DNA of 45,696 bases, from positions 1 to 45,696 of the forward strand of contig CAJJNP010000005.1 of NCBI GenBank assembly GCA_905193145.1, read 5' to 3'. This DNA comes from an uncultured Odoribacter sp. GTDB lineage: Bacteria > Bacteroidota > Bacteroidia > Bacteroidales > Marinifilaceae. A program made the position numbers and the translations under genes. Numbering within the stretch: position 1 is the stretch's first letter; each line of letters begins with the position of its first letter. Below, piece after piece: positions 34,786 to 45,569 of this stretch. The notes below the pieces were generated by a model, which worked only from the letters and a program-made list of their open reading frames with translations, was not told the origin of the DNA and searched no databases.

Positions 34786-34802
34786 CAAAAGTAATATATT
34801 TG
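34786..34802. promoter_or_regulatory. Back-to-back -7 boxes for CBM9-like gene and HTCS2
   Basis: The 73-base divergent gap contains TACTTTTG on the minus strand (34786-34793) and, directly next to it, TATATTTG on the plus strand (34795-34802), both perfect TAnnTTTG matches. The plus-strand box has TTTC 20 bases upstream as a -33-like element. Starts would lie about 20-25 bases before each gene, so the two promoters may compete. Confidence 0.5.
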
Positions 34803-34832
34803 TGATTAGTTTCACCTTAAACCCGATAAAAA

Positions 34833-37800
34833 GTGAAAAAATTAATTCTTTTATTTTTAATTATACTGAACATAGCCACGGTTCTTGCTCAAAAACAAAA
34901 CATCACTTTCAACCATTTGACCACCGATGACGGTTTATCACAATTCTCTGTGAACAGTCTTTACGTGGACGAGCAAGGGGTACTTTGGATCGGTACGCGT
35001 GAAGGATTAAATCGTTACAACGGTAGCGATATTAAAACTTTCAAGCTACAGAAAAACAATCCGAACAGTCTGTTCTGCAATACAGTACTTCGTATTACGG
35101 GCGATCAGCAAGGAAAGGTCTTTCTGTTGTGTACGGAAGGTGTTGCCGAATTCGATCTAATCACGCAGAAATTTACAACACTTCTGCAAGGGAACGTCAC
35201 CAGTATTTACTTCAATAAACGTCTCTTTATCGGAAAAAAAGACGAAGTATACGTATACAACAAAGAGACACGGAATTTCGACCTTTCCTATCATCTGGCG
35301 GGCAAAGACATCTCTATTTCCTGCCTTCACCTCGACGATGAAGGTAGTCTGTGGATGGGAACCGATAACAGTGGGGTCTACAAATTAGACAAAGAAAAAG
35401 TACTCACTCATCCCATTGAAAAAGGGAATACAACGAGTATCTATCAGGATTCCTCAGGCGAATTATGGATAGGGAGCTGGGAATACGGATTATACCATGT
35501 GGACAAAGACGGTGTTATACACAACATGCGCCACGACCCGCAAAATCCCAACAGTGTTGCATCCGATTTTGTAAGAGATTGCTGTGAAGATAATAACGGT
35601 AACATATGGATAGGTACCTTCAAAGGGCTGAACCGTTATCAGAAAAGTATCGGGCGCTTCGACAATTATGTAGCAAACAATGATACGGAAAGCCTTACAC
35701 ACTCCTCTATCTGGTGTATTGTAAAAGATGCCCAAGGAACTTTATGGTTGGGTACTTATTTCGGAGGTGTCAATTACTTTAATCCGGAATACGAAATTTA
35801 TACCCGATACAAGGCAACCGATACAGAACAAGAAGGATTGAGCAGCCCCATCATCGGCCGTATGATAGAAGACAAGAACGGAAACTTGTGGATATGCACA
35901 GAAGGAGGCGGCGTGAACGTTTATGACAGAAAAAAAGGAATTTTTCAATGGTTCCGCCATGAAGAAAGAAAAAATAGTATCTCACACAACAACGTCAAAG
36001 CGATCTATTATGATGAAAAGGCAGAAAAGATGTGGATAGGCACTCACTTGGGCGGACTCAACAAGCTGGATTTGCGCACCAATACCTTCACCCATTACCG
36101 GATGAAAGAAGACGATCCGAATTCATTACCTTCGGACATTATCCGGGACATAACCCCCTATCGCGACCAACTGATTATAGGTACCCAAAACGGAGTATGT
36201 CTTTTCGATCCGGCAACAGGTATCTGCCGGCAACTATTTAAGGATACCAAAGAGGGACAAGCCATAAGGATGGTAGCAGATCTTTTTATGGATAAAGACA
36301 GCACGTTATGGATTGCCGCGACGGGCGAAGGTGTATACAGCTACCGTTTCGATACCGACCTGTTAACCAACTATCGTCACGACCCGGAAATATCCGGTAG
36401 TCTCAGCAACAACAATGTAAACAGCATTATGCAAGACAGCCGAGGCCGTCTGTGGTTTTCCACCTCCGGTAGCGGACTTGATTTGTATCATAAGGAAAAC
36501 AACAGTTTCGAGAACTTCGACATGCAGAAAAACGGGCTCTCCAGCGATTGTGTTTATGAAGTGTGCGAATCCTCTTTTGAACAAAACAGTTTGCTGCTCA
36601 TTACCAATCAAGGATTCTCCAAATTTGATGTTCCTAACAAGACATTTCATAATTACAGTATTGAAAACGGATTCCCGCTAACAGCCGTCAATGAAAACGC
36701 ACTCTATATAACCCGTGACGGTGACGTGTTTTTGGGTGGGGTACAGGGAATGATATCTTTTCACGAGAAAAAACTCTATTTTACACCTAAATCATATAAT
36801 ATTCTTCTATCACGCCTGATTGTTAACGGAAAAGAGGTTACTCCGGATGACGAAACAGGGATTCTACAATATGCCCTCTCATATACGCAAGAAATCACCT
36901 TAGAAGCCGACCAGAATATCTTCAGCATAGGCTATACCACCTCCAATTATATTTCGGCCAACCGAGATAAAATACTTTACCGCCTTGAAGGATTCTCTAA
37001 CGAATGGAGCAGCGTGCAACGCGGACAAAATATCATCACATATACAAACCTAAACCCGGGAAACTATACATTCGTAGTCAAAACACACCGGGATGAAATC
37101 AAAGAAACCAGATTAAAAATACGGATACTGCCTCCCTGGTATGAAACCTGGTGGGCTTATCTCATCTATATAATATCGGTAGGAAGTTTATTGCTGTATC
37201 TTATTCATGCCTACAACTCCAGAATCCGTCTACGCGAATCTCTCAAATACGAAAAAAAGCATATTGAAGATCTGGAAGCACTCAATCAATCCAAATTGCG
37301 CTTCTTTACCAATATTTCCCATGAGTTCCGTACTCCGCTCACACTGATCGTAGGCCAGATAGAAACCCTGTTACAAGTGCAAACTTTCACCCCTAACGTA
37401 TACAATAAAATACTAAGAATTTACAAAAGTAGTTTACAGTTGCGGGAATTGATAAGCGAACTTTTGGATTTCCGGAAACAGGAACAGGGGCATATGAAAA
37501 TTAAGGTAAGCAAACATAACCTGGTAACATTCCTTTATGAAAACTACCTGCTTTTTCTGGAATATGCCAGTAGCAAAAAGATAAACTTTAACTTTAAGAA
37601 GGAAGCAGAGGATATTGAAGTATGGTATGACCAGAAACAAATACAAAAAGTTATCAATAACCTGCTCTCCAATGCTTTGAAACATACCAAGGCAGAAGAC
37701 ACCATCTCGATCAGTGTGAAAAAGCAAAAAGGAAATGCAATTATTGAAATACAGGATACAGGATCGGGTATCGACGCTACCGAAATAGATAAAATATTCG

Positions 37801-38873
37801 ATCGTTTCTATCAAACCGAACAACTCGATTCATTAGCTGTAGGTGCAGGAACCGGAATTGGCCTGGCATTAACAAAAGGCATCATCGAATTGCACCACGG
37901 AACAATTTCCGTGGAAAGTGAACTCGGAAAAGGCAGTAATTTCATCATCACGTTAAAGTTGGGCAACGGACATTTCGAACCGGATCAAATTTCTCTGAAA
38001 GAAGAAATCGTGCAACAACAAGAGCCTCTGCACCCCGGTGTCTCCGCTATAATGGCCGAAGCTGCCCTCGATAATGACATCATCCCTTCACAGCCCTCAG
38101 ATGCAAAAATGCTTATTGTTGAAGACGACGCTTCTATCCGTGAGATGTTAGCCGACATATTCCGGACATTCTACCAAGTTATCACCGCTTCGGATGGTGT
38201 AGAAGCTATGGAATTGGTAGAGAAAGAGATGCCGAGCATCGTATTGAGTGATGTAGTAATGCCACGTATGTCTGGTACTGAGTTGTGCAAACAAATAAAA
38301 AAAGAGTTCAACACATGTCACATCCCTGTTGTTTTGCTTACAGCACGAACTGCGGTAGAGCACACTGTAGAAGGCCTTCGAATCGGTGCAGACGACTACA
38401 TTACGAAGCCTTTCAACATCAATATACTGGTGTCACGCTGTAACAATTTAGTTAACTCCCGCATCCAGTTACAGGAAAAATTCACCAGACAACCGCAAGC
38501 CTTTGCACAAATCCTGGCTACTAATCCAATGGATAAAGAAATGCTGGACCGTGCCATGGAAATTATAGAGAAATATTTGGATGATTCGGAGTTCAATGTC
38601 AACACCTTTGCCCGGGAAATGGGTATGGCCCGTACCAACCTGTTTAGCAAGCTAAAAGCTGTAACCGGACAAACGCCAAACGACTTTATTCTGACCATTC
38701 GTCTGAAAAAAGGAGCTATCATGTTACGAAGCAATCCGGAACTGAATATTACGGAAATCTCTGACAGAGTAGGTTTCTCTTCCTCTCGATATTTCAGTAA
38801 ATGTTTCAAAGATGTATACCATGTTAGCCCGATGAGCTATCGAAAAGGAAAAGAAAGCGAAGATGAGGAATAA
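34833..38873 (+). CDS. Hybrid two-component system regulator (HTCS2)
   Basis: The 1346-residue protein begins with GTG at 34833, which places the signal sequence MKKLILLFLIILNIATVLAQ at the N-terminus; I see no better ATG. A periplasmic double propeller with LWIGT repeats (about 25-680) precedes a YYY-type domain and a membrane helix (about 772-795). The kinase has the canonical H-box HEFRTPLTL with His830 and GIGLALTKG. The receiver starts at about 1090 with IVEDDAS, with Asp1140 in LSDVVMPRMSG, and a C-terminal AraC-type domain includes RTNLFSKLKAVTGQTPNDF. It is followed by a large hairpin and then the sulfatase operon, its presumed target. The kinase core and receiver look intact. Confidence 0.95.
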   Translation: MKKLILLFLIILNIATVLAQKQNITFNHLTTDDGLSQFSVNSLYVDEQGVLWIGTREGLNRYNGSDIKTFKLQKNNPNSLFCNTVLRITGDQQGKVFLLCTEGVAEFDLITQKFTTLLQGNVTSIYFNKRLFIGKKDEVYVYNKETRNFDLSYHLAGKDISISCLHLDDEGSLWMGTDNSGVYKLDKEKVLTHPIEKGNTTSIYQDSSGELWIGSWEYGLYHVDKDGVIHNMRHDPQNPNSVASDFVRDCCEDNNGNIWIGTFKGLNRYQKSIGRFDNYVANNDTESLTHSSIWCIVKDAQGTLWLGTYFGGVNYFNPEYEIYTRYKATDTEQEGLSSPIIGRMIEDKNGNLWICTEGGGVNVYDRKKGIFQWFRHEERKNSISHNNVKAIYYDEKAEKMWIGTHLGGLNKLDLRTNTFTHYRMKEDDPNSLPSDIIRDITPYRDQLIIGTQNGVCLFDPATGICRQLFKDTKEGQAIRMVADLFMDKDSTLWIAATGEGVYSYRFDTDLLTNYRHDPEISGSLSNNNVNSIMQDSRGRLWFSTSGSGLDLYHKENNSFENFDMQKNGLSSDCVYEVCESSFEQNSLLLITNQGFSKFDVPNKTFHNYSIENGFPLTAVNENALYITRDGDVFLGGVQGMISFHEKKLYFTPKSYNILLSRLIVNGKEVTPDDETGILQYALSYTQEITLEADQNIFSIGYTTSNYISANRDKILYRLEGFSNEWSSVQRGQNIITYTNLNPGNYTFVVKTHRDEIKETRLKIRILPPWYETWWAYLIYIISVGSLLLYLIHAYNSRIRLRESLKYEKKHIEDLEALNQSKLRFFTNISHEFRTPLTLIVGQIETLLQVQTFTPNVYNKILRIYKSSLQLRELISELLDFRKQEQGHMKIKVSKHNLVTFLYENYLLFLEYASSKKINFNFKKEAEDIEVWYDQKQIQKVINNLLSNALKHTKAEDTISISVKKQKGNAIIEIQDTGSGIDATEIDKIFDRFYQTEQLDSLAVGAGTGIGLALTKGIIELHHGTISVESELGKGSNFIITLKLGNGHFEPDQISLKEEIVQQQEPLHPGVSAIMAEAALDNDIIPSQPSDAKMLIVEDDASIREMLADIFRTFYQVITASDGVEAMELVEKEMPSIVLSDVVMPRMSGTELCKQIKKEFNTCHIPVVLLTARTAVEHTVEGLRIGADDYITKPFNINILVSRCNNLVNSRIQLQEKFTRQPQAFAQILATNPMDKEMLDRAMEIIEKYLDDSEFNVNTFAREMGMARTNLFSKLKAVTGQTPNDFILTIRLKKGAIMLRSNPELNITEISDRVGFSSSRYFSKCFKDVYHVSPMSYRKGKESEDEE

Positions 38874-38974
38874 AGGAAGAGGGGAGATTTGAGAAGGGAG
38901 AAGTACTATTGTGCAGCATGATAGCGCAGCCTACTTCTCCCCTCTCAAATCTCCTTTCTCCCTTTATTATGTAC
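38872..38974 (+). terminator. Large imperfect hairpin after HTCS2
   Basis: The stretch starting AAAGGAAGAGGGGAGATTTG pairs with a downstream stretch containing CTTCTCCCCTCTCAAATCTC. The stem is over 25 bp, with mismatches, around a loop of about 35 bases near 38906-38930. It starts at the HTCS2 stop and separates the regulator from the sulfatase operon. Confidence 0.7.
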
Positions 38975-38981
38975 TTTTCTT

Positions 38982-39036
38982 GCCTATAATTCGGACTTCA
39001 TTAGCCTATATTCTTCCTTATTTGGGGGTATCTTTG
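38982..39036 (+). promoter_or_regulatory. Sulfatase operon promoter with direct repeats
   Basis: A perfect -7 box TATCTTTG lies at 39029-39036, 43 bases before the sulfatase ATG. Upstream are two direct repeats, GCCTATAATTC (38982-38992) and GCCTATATTC (39004-39013), starting 22 bases, about two helical turns, apart. That is a natural layout for an AraC-type regulator; HTCS2 is the obvious candidate. No good -33 TTTG is present at the right spacing. Confidence 0.5.
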
Positions 39037-39079
39037 CATATATTAAAAGAACAAAGAAATCCTTAGATAAGAAAAGATC

Positions 39080-40615
39080 ATGAAACAAATCTTGTATACT
39101 TTATCCTTATTACCCGGTGTTGCTCTAATAAGTAGCTGCGGAAATGCAACCAGCAAAGAAACAAGAAATCACAAACAACAAAAACCTAATATCATCTACA
39201 TTTTCGCCGACGATCTCGGCATCGGTGATCTTAGTTGTTATGGAGCAACCCAAATCAGTACTCCAAATATCGACCGTTTGGCCGGACAAGGTGTCCAGTT
39301 CACCAATGCTTACGCTACATCAGCCACCAGTACCCCTTCACGCTTCGGCCTATTAACCGGAATGTATCCCTGGCGACAGGAAAACACCGGTATCGCCCCG
39401 GGAAATTCAGAGCTGATTATCGATACAGCCTGTGTCACTATGGCCGATATGATGAAAGATGCAGGCTATACTACCGGAGTAGTAGGCAAATGGCATCTCG
39501 GTTTAGGGCCTAAAGGAGGTACCGACTTCAACAAACAAATTTCTCCCAATGCACAAGATATCGGTTTCGACTACGAATTCGTGATTCCTGCCACGGTAGA
39601 CCGTGTCCCCTGTGTATTTGTAGAGAACGGACGCGTAGTGGGGCTCGATCCTAACGATCCGATAACGGTAAATTATCAGCATAAAGTAGGGAATTGGCCC
39701 ACAGGTGAAGAAAATCCGGAACTGGTTACTCTTAAACCCAGCCAAGGACACAATAACACCATTATTAACGGTATCCCACGTATCGGATGGATGACAGGAG
39801 GAAAATCCGCCCTCTGGAAAGACGAAGATATTGCCGATATCATCACCAACAAAGCCAAACAATTCATTTCTAAGCATAAAAACGAACCTTTCTTCTTATA
39901 CATGGGTACCCAGGATGTACATGTCCCCCGAGTACCCCACCCTCGTTTTGCAGGAAAAAGTGGCTTAGGTACTCGTGGCGATGTCATCTTACAGTTAGAC
40001 TGGACTATTGGAGAAATCATGAATACACTGGACAGTCTGAACCTGGCAGACAATACAATGTTGATTTTTACAAGTGACAACGGTCCGGTTATTGACGACG
40101 GATATCAAGACCAAGCCCTCGAAATGTTGAACGGACATACCCCGATGGGTATCTACAGAGGAGGCAAATATAGTGCCTATGAAGCCGGCACGCGTATTCC
40201 ATTTATTATCCGTTGGCCTGCGGGTATCAAACCAAGCAAACAACAGGCCCTTTTTTCACAAATTGACGTTTATGCCTCTCTTGCCGCCTTACTGAAACAA
40301 CCTTTACGGAAAGGGGCAGCGCCCGACAGCCAAGAACACCTAAGGGTATTGCTTGGCAAAGAAGCCGGTAATCGCGATTATGTGGTACAACAAAACCTGA
40401 ACAACACCCTTGCCATCGTAAAAGGACAATGGAAATATATTGAACCCAGTGACGGACCAGCCATTGAATATTGGACAAAAATAGAACTGGGTAACGACAA
40501 ACAGCCACAACTATACAATTTATCATCTGATCCTGCAGAAAAACAGAACGTAGCCGATGAGTATCCGGAAATTGTGAAGCAATTATCCACCTTATTGGAA
40601 GAAGTAAAAAAATAG
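39080..40615 (+). CDS. S1-family sulfatase, Ser-type, lipoprotein
   Basis: The 511-residue protein has a lipobox ISSC (Cys20), then the alkaline-phosphatase-like sulfatase fold opening with PNIIYIFADDLGIGDLSCYG (metal-binding aspartates). The maturation site is STPSR starting at Ser84, with GLLTG following. It is therefore a Ser-type sulfatase that needs an anaerobic sulfatase-maturating enzyme, not found in this window. GKWHLGLG, FTSDNGP and GGKYSAYEAGTRIPFI complete the family pattern. It heads an operon with a GH29 and a PL8 lyase, so removal of sulfate from a glycosaminoglycan or similar glycan is likely. The position cleaved (for example 4-O or 6-O of GalNAc) cannot be told. Confidence 0.92.
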   Translation: MKQILYTLSLLPGVALISSCGNATSKETRNHKQQKPNIIYIFADDLGIGDLSCYGATQISTPNIDRLAGQGVQFTNAYATSATSTPSRFGLLTGMYPWRQENTGIAPGNSELIIDTACVTMADMMKDAGYTTGVVGKWHLGLGPKGGTDFNKQISPNAQDIGFDYEFVIPATVDRVPCVFVENGRVVGLDPNDPITVNYQHKVGNWPTGEENPELVTLKPSQGHNNTIINGIPRIGWMTGGKSALWKDEDIADIITNKAKQFISKHKNEPFFLYMGTQDVHVPRVPHPRFAGKSGLGTRGDVILQLDWTIGEIMNTLDSLNLADNTMLIFTSDNGPVIDDGYQDQALEMLNGHTPMGIYRGGKYSAYEAGTRIPFIIRWPAGIKPSKQQALFSQIDVYASLAALLKQPLRKGAAPDSQEHLRVLLGKEAGNRDYVVQQNLNNTLAIVKGQWKYIEPSDGPAIEYWTKIELGNDKQPQLYNLSSDPAEKQNVADEYPEIVKQLSTLLEEVKK

Positions 40616-40652
40616 AATTCCTCTATTACATTCACTCTTAATTCTAAAAAAA

Positions 40653-42485
40653 ATGAATCTGCTATTAAAGAAAAAACTGTTTATACTCTTGGTTGTCCTG
40701 AGTTGTACTTCCAATCAATTCATCCTTGCACAACCAACCCATACTACAACAGAAACGCGACTAAACTGGTGGCGTGAAGCCCGATTCGGTTTATTCATTC
40801 ATTGGGGATTATATTCTGTAGCTGCCGGCCAATGGAACGGCAAAGACATAGATGGTATCGGTGAATGGATACAGAACTTTGCCAAAATACCTAACAGTGA
40901 ATACAATAAGCTAACCAAAGATTTCACACTTCTGAACTATCATCCGGAAGAATGGGTCGCATTAGCCAAACAAGCTGGTACCAAATATATCGTTTTCACA
41001 GCAAAGCATCACGATGGATTCGCTCTTTATCCAAGTGATGCCAGTGAGTTCAATATAAGAATGACACCATATCAAGAAGACCCGTTAAAACAATTGATTA
41101 CAGCTTGTCGAAAGGCCGGAATTAAAGTCGGAATTTACTATTCACATCGTCAGGACTGGCACGAAGAGGATGCAGCCGTTATGTCTAATGAATACGATGG
41201 ACACTATGGAAAACCGAAATCAGAAGTCAAACCCAACCTCGACAGGTACATTCGACATAAAGCGCTCCCACAGATACGTGAACTGCTGACACGATATGGC
41301 AATATTGACTTAATATGGTACGATACCCCTTTCGATCTGACCCTTGAACAAAGCCAGATATTTGTCAATGTGATACGGGAGTTACAGCCAAACTGTATTA
41401 TCAATGGGCGTGTAGGATACAACCTGGGAGATTATGGACCATTGGGAGACAATGAAATGCCTTGTAGCAAAGCAACAACCGATCTGGAAATGGTGGCAAC
41501 CTTAAATCATACTTGGGGATATAAAAAGAACGACAATCATTGGAAAGGGAAAAAAGAGATTCTCTGTTCCTTGATCGAATCTGCAAGCCGCAATATTAAT
41601 TATATGGTTAATATCGGCCCGATGGCAGACGGTACAATACCTACGCCAAGTGTGGATATTCTAAAATTTGTAGGTAACTGGATGGCAGTAAACTCCGAAT
41701 CCATTTATGGTACAGAAGGTAATCCATTCAATGATAATTTCCCTTGGGGCTATGTCACCCGTAAAGAAAATAATCTATACCTGCACCTGACACAATGTCC
41801 GCAAAACAATTGTATATTGCTAAAAGGCTTACATTCAGACATCCGGCAAGCGATGATACTGGCAACTCAACAACCATTAACCGTTGCTAACCGGCAATCC
41901 GTCAAAACAATCACAATCCCTGATGGACTGGACTATGAAAAAATTCCGGTTATCAAACTTGTCTGCGAAACTCCAATAAAAACAGATACCAGAAACTTAA
42001 TGAATGAAGGAATTATCTCCATTCCGGCAGCATCAGGAACAGTTAAGGCCGGCCAAAAGGGAAAAATAACTTTCGCAGAAGGAGGAACGACCGAAAATTT
42101 CAACCCGCAAACCGGCAGCCTATTGTTAGAATGTGAAATAGACATTCCCGGAGAGTATGAAGTAAAGCTATATACCAGTCGCCACTGGAGAAAATCATTT
42201 GCAGAAGGAACATTTGTTACCTTAAAAACAGGAGACAATATTCTCAGTAACCGCCTGCTTAAAAAAGACGGCGAACTGGCCAATGTACGCCAGAACTCTT
42301 ATCCGGAAACTTGGAGTACCATCGGTACTGTTACATTCCCCAAAGAAGGTACGCAGAAAATAGAACTTTCTATCGACAAAATCGGAACATTCACCCGGCT
42401 CGGTCATTTTGGAGAAGACCTTCAAGGTGAAAGTGAAAATAATATACGAATCATGAAAATAGAATTAATCTACAAAACACAATAA
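40653..42485 (+). CDS. GH29 alpha-L-fucosidase-like protein
   Basis: The 610-residue secreted protein (signal MNLLLKKKLFILLVVLSCTS) has a GH29 TIM barrel at about 35-350. It opens with WWREARFGLFIHWGLYSV, then AKHHDGFALYPS, and has the nucleophile Asp224 in IDLIWYDTPFD. A beta-sandwich domain (about 355-450) and an extra C-terminal beta domain (about 455-610, with LLLECEIDIPGEYEVKLY) follow. The extra domain makes it longer than a minimal GH29 of about 450 residues. It lies 37 bases after the sulfatase and 27 before the PL8 gene. Cleavage of alpha-fucose is the family activity; some members act on other sugars. Confidence 0.9.
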   Translation: MNLLLKKKLFILLVVLSCTSNQFILAQPTHTTTETRLNWWREARFGLFIHWGLYSVAAGQWNGKDIDGIGEWIQNFAKIPNSEYNKLTKDFTLLNYHPEEWVALAKQAGTKYIVFTAKHHDGFALYPSDASEFNIRMTPYQEDPLKQLITACRKAGIKVGIYYSHRQDWHEEDAAVMSNEYDGHYGKPKSEVKPNLDRYIRHKALPQIRELLTRYGNIDLIWYDTPFDLTLEQSQIFVNVIRELQPNCIINGRVGYNLGDYGPLGDNEMPCSKATTDLEMVATLNHTWGYKKNDNHWKGKKEILCSLIESASRNINYMVNIGPMADGTIPTPSVDILKFVGNWMAVNSESIYGTEGNPFNDNFPWGYVTRKENNLYLHLTQCPQNNCILLKGLHSDIRQAMILATQQPLTVANRQSVKTITIPDGLDYEKIPVIKLVCETPIKTDTRNLMNEGIISIPAASGTVKAGQKGKITFAEGGTTENFNPQTGSLLLECEIDIPGEYEVKLYTSRHWRKSFAEGTFVTLKTGDNILSNRLLKKDGELANVRQNSYPETWSTIGTVTFPKEGTQKIELSIDKIGTFTRLGHFGEDLQGESENNIRIMKIELIYKTQ

Positions 42486-42512
42486 TTATTTTATCACTAA
42501 AGCCCTATTCAT

Positions 42513-45500
42513 ATGACAAAATATCAATCATTCAAAAATGGCCTTTGCGCCACCATTATGGCCATCAGCCCGATTTTACTATCAGCCCAATTAGTGAAAC
42601 ATGACAGACTGTTGTCCTTCGAATCAACAGAAGTACCTTCATTCGTCGCCGGTATTCATTCTGATTTATCTATCTCCGGTCAACATTATAAAGACGGTAC
42701 ACAATCGCTCCAATGGAAATTCCAGCCGGGAGGAAGCATTATTATCCATAAGGATTTGAAATTTGAAAAGAAAGATCCGACAGGAACGGACAAATATCTG
42801 TCAGTCTTTGTGGTATGGATATATAACGAAAAACCGATAGACAAAACGCTTCAATTCGAATTTCAAAAAGACGGAAAGACCTGTAGCTCATTTCCTTTCG
42901 GATTGAACTTTCATGGATGGCGTGCTGCCTGGGTTTCTTACGAAAGAGACATGAAAGGCACTCCGGAAGAAGGTATGAACGAAATACGGATCACAGCTCC
43001 CGATGTGGCAGGGGAGATTTATATCGACCATCTGCTCACCGCTGCCAAAATGGATCATCGCTACCAGACAGCCGACTTGCAAGTTCCATTCGTGAACAAA
43101 GAGACCGGTAATCACTGGTTGTTCGCTCTGAAATATTCCAGACTGACTCCGGATATTCCATTGGAAGCAACCGTCAGCAACACTCAGAAACAAGAAATTG
43201 AAATCATAGAAAAACGCTTAAGAGAAATAATCTGTCCTCCGAGCGAAGTTACCTCACAAACAATAGCCAACTTACGCAAAGCTTACGAACATTATGGCAT
43301 CGTATACAAAGACGGAAAAGTTGCCGGACTCCCTCTCTTTTATGGGCGGGCAGCCGAAGCCTACGAACGTATCCTCCCGAATTGGAAAGGCAACTTAATG
43401 GCTGCCAACAATATGGATGTAAGCAGTTTTTTCAATCTGATGAACAGAATAGCCGTAGCCTATAACAATACAACAAATCCTCAAGATAAAGCAGTGCTTA
43501 AACAAATGTTCATAGCCATGTACGACCATATCACAGATCAGGGAGTAGCTTATGGCAGTTGTTTGGGCAATATCACTCACTACGGTTATAGTTTCCGTAC
43601 TTTCTTCACCGCCTATTTCCTGATGAAAGAAGTATTCAAAGAGATAGGTAAACAAGAAGAAGCGGAAAAAGCAATGCTCTGGTACTCGACAGTGAACGAC
43701 GTATACAATAAACCCCAAACAGCAGGGATTGATATCGACTTCTTCAATACCCTCAGTACCGGACGTATCGCCAGCATCCTGTTTATGGAAGACACACCGG
43801 AAAAAGTACAATATCTAAAATCTTTTTCACGTTGGATCGATAACGGCTGTTTACCGGCAGAAGGTTTGAATGATGCCTTTAAAGCAGACGGCTCTGCCTA
43901 TCATCATTGCAACAATTATCCGGCATATGCCACAGGTGGACTAACAGGAGCTACAAATATGATTTATCTATTGAGTCACACAGGATTCGCCGTTTCTGAA
44001 TTGGCCCACCAAACGGTCAAAGAAGTACTTCTCACCATGCGTTTCTATTGCAACAAACGGAGTTTTCCTCTCTCCATGTCCGGCCGGCATCCAAATGGAA
44101 AAGGAGAATTAATTCCCAGCCATTATGCCATTATGGCTCTCGCCGGTTCTCCTGACCGACACCAAGAAATAGATACCGCCATGGCCGGTGCTTATTTGCG
44201 CCTGACAGAGAAGCCCTATAAACGCAGTAAACAGGAAGAACTATTTACGGACTTGCTGTCCGCTAAAGGATTCACCCCGGAACAAACTCCCGAAGGAAAT
44301 AAGGCAATGGGATATGCCTGTGTATCGGTACAACGCCGCAACAACTGGTCTGCAGTAGCCCGCGGACATTCCCGCTATTTATGGGCTGCCGAACATTACC
44401 GGGGTGCAAACCTTTTCGGACGCTACCTGGCTCATGGCAGCTTGCAAATCATGACAGCTCCCCAAGGAGAAGAGGTATCCTCTACCAGTGGAGGATGGCA
44501 GGAAGAAGGATTCGACTGGGGACGCATACCGGGCACAACAGCCATCCATCTCCCGGTAGACCAATTGGAAGCCAACATCCTCAATGTAGATGTTTTCTCA
44601 GGATATGAAGAAATGCTGTACTCAGACGAAGCATTCGCAGGAGGGATTTCACAAGAACACCGCAACGGAGCATTCGGGATGAAACTTCACGAACATGATA
44701 AATACAACGGTTCCCATCGTGCCCGTAAATCATTCCATTTCTTCGATGGAACAATCGTATGTCTTGGTTCGGATATCAAAAATACAAACAGTGAATACCC
44801 TACGGAAACAACCATCTTCCAGCTTGCCGTAAAAAGCGATGCCGACCGCAATTTCTGGAAGAACTATAAAGAAAATGAAAAATACTGGATAGACCCTGTC
44901 GGAACAGGCTACTACACTCCTGTAACAACCCAATTCGAAAAAAATTTCCCGCAATACTCCCGTATGCAAAACACCGGCGAAAAGACTCAAGGAGATTGGG
45001 TTTCGCTAACCATTGACCATGGGAAAGCTCCCCAAAACGCTTCTTATGAATACGCCATCCTTCCCTGCACCAACCAGGCTGAGATGAGTGCATTTGCCAA
45101 AAAGCCGTCGTACAAAGTACTGCAAAAAGACCGTAATGCACACATCGTACGCGATTTGAAAAGTAATACGACCTCTTATGTTTTATTCGAAACTCCGGAC
45201 GCACTGCCAAAAGGACTCATACAGAAAGCAGATACTTCCTGTCTCATCTTATTACGTGAGAATAAAAAAGAAGCAGTGCTCACCGTATGCCAACCGGACC
45301 TCGCACTGTATCGGGGCCCTTCAGACGATATATACGATGAAAAGGGAAAACGTATCGAGCGCAGCATTTATTCCCGTCCCTGGATAGGAAACCCGAGCCA
45401 ACCCATACCAGTACATATCGAACTGAAAGGAAAGTGGGAAATGGACAAAACTCCTTACTGCAAAATCCTCTCTTCGGATAACAAAAAAACCGTATTGGAA

Positions 45501-45551
45501 TTCACTTGTACGGATGCAGCAAGTTTGGAAATAAAGCTTCACAAAAAATAA
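42513..45551 (+). CDS. PL8 chondroitin sulfate ABC lyase-like protein
   Basis: The 1012-residue protein has a signal peptide (up to about ILLSAQ), an N-terminal jelly-roll domain (about 25-180) and an (alpha/alpha) toroid (about 190-560). Large beta-sandwich domains fill the C-terminal half. This is the layout and almost the exact size of the Bacteroides chondroitinase ABC type of PL8. In [18 protein letters not shown], His465 and Tyr472 have the His-x6-Tyr spacing of the catalytic pair. [23 protein letters not shown] and [15 protein letters not shown] are typical. It would cleave chondroitin or dermatan sulfate chains by beta-elimination. The operon context (sulfatase, GH29) agrees with glycosaminoglycan degradation. 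Confidence 0.9.
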   Translation: MTKYQSFKNGLCATIMAISPILLSAQLVKHDRLLSFESTEVPSFVAGIHSDLSISGQHYKDGTQSLQWKFQPGGSIIIHKDLKFEKKDPTGTDKYLSVFVVWIYNEKPIDKTLQFEFQKDGKTCSSFPFGLNFHGWRAAWVSYERDMKGTPEEGMNEIRITAPDVAGEIYIDHLLTAAKMDHRYQTADLQVPFVNKETGNHWLFALKYSRLTPDIPLEATVSNTQKQEIEIIEKRLREIICPPSEVTSQTIANLRKAYEHYGIVYKDGKVAGLPLFYGRAAEAYERILPNWKGNLMAANNMDVSSFFNLMNRIAVAYNNTTNPQDKAVLKQMFIAMYDHITDQGVAYGSCLGNITHYGYSFRTFFTAYFLMKEVFKEIGKQEEAEKAMLWYSTVNDVYNKPQTAGIDIDFFNTLSTGRIASILFMEDTPEKVQYLKSFSRWIDNGCLPAEGLNDAFKADGSAYHHCNNYPAYATGGLTGATNMIYLLSHTGFAVSELAHQTVKEVLLTMRFYCNKRSFPLSMSGRHPNGKGELIPSHYAIMALAGSPDRHQEIDTAMAGAYLRLTEKPYKRSKQEELFTDLLSAKGFTPEQTPEGNKAMGYACVSVQRRNNWSAVARGHSRYLWAAEHYRGANLFGRYLAHGSLQIMTAPQGEEVSSTSGGWQEEGFDWGRIPGTTAIHLPVDQLEANILNVDVFSGYEEMLYSDEAFAGGISQEHRNGAFGMKLHEHDKYNGSHRARKSFHFFDGTIVCLGSDIKNTNSEYPTETTIFQLAVKSDADRNFWKNYKENEKYWIDPVGTGYYTPVTTQFEKNFPQYSRMQNTGEKTQGDWVSLTIDHGKAPQNASYEYAILPCTNQAEMSAFAKKPSYKVLQKDRNAHIVRDLKSNTTSYVLFETPDALPKGLIQKADTSCLILLRENKKEAVLTVCQPDLALYRGPSDDIYDEKGKRIERSIYSRPWIGNPSQPIPVHIELKGKWEMDKTPYCKILSSDNKKTVLEFTCTDAASLEIKLHKK

Positions 45552-45569
45552 AATCAAACAAAGTAAAAC

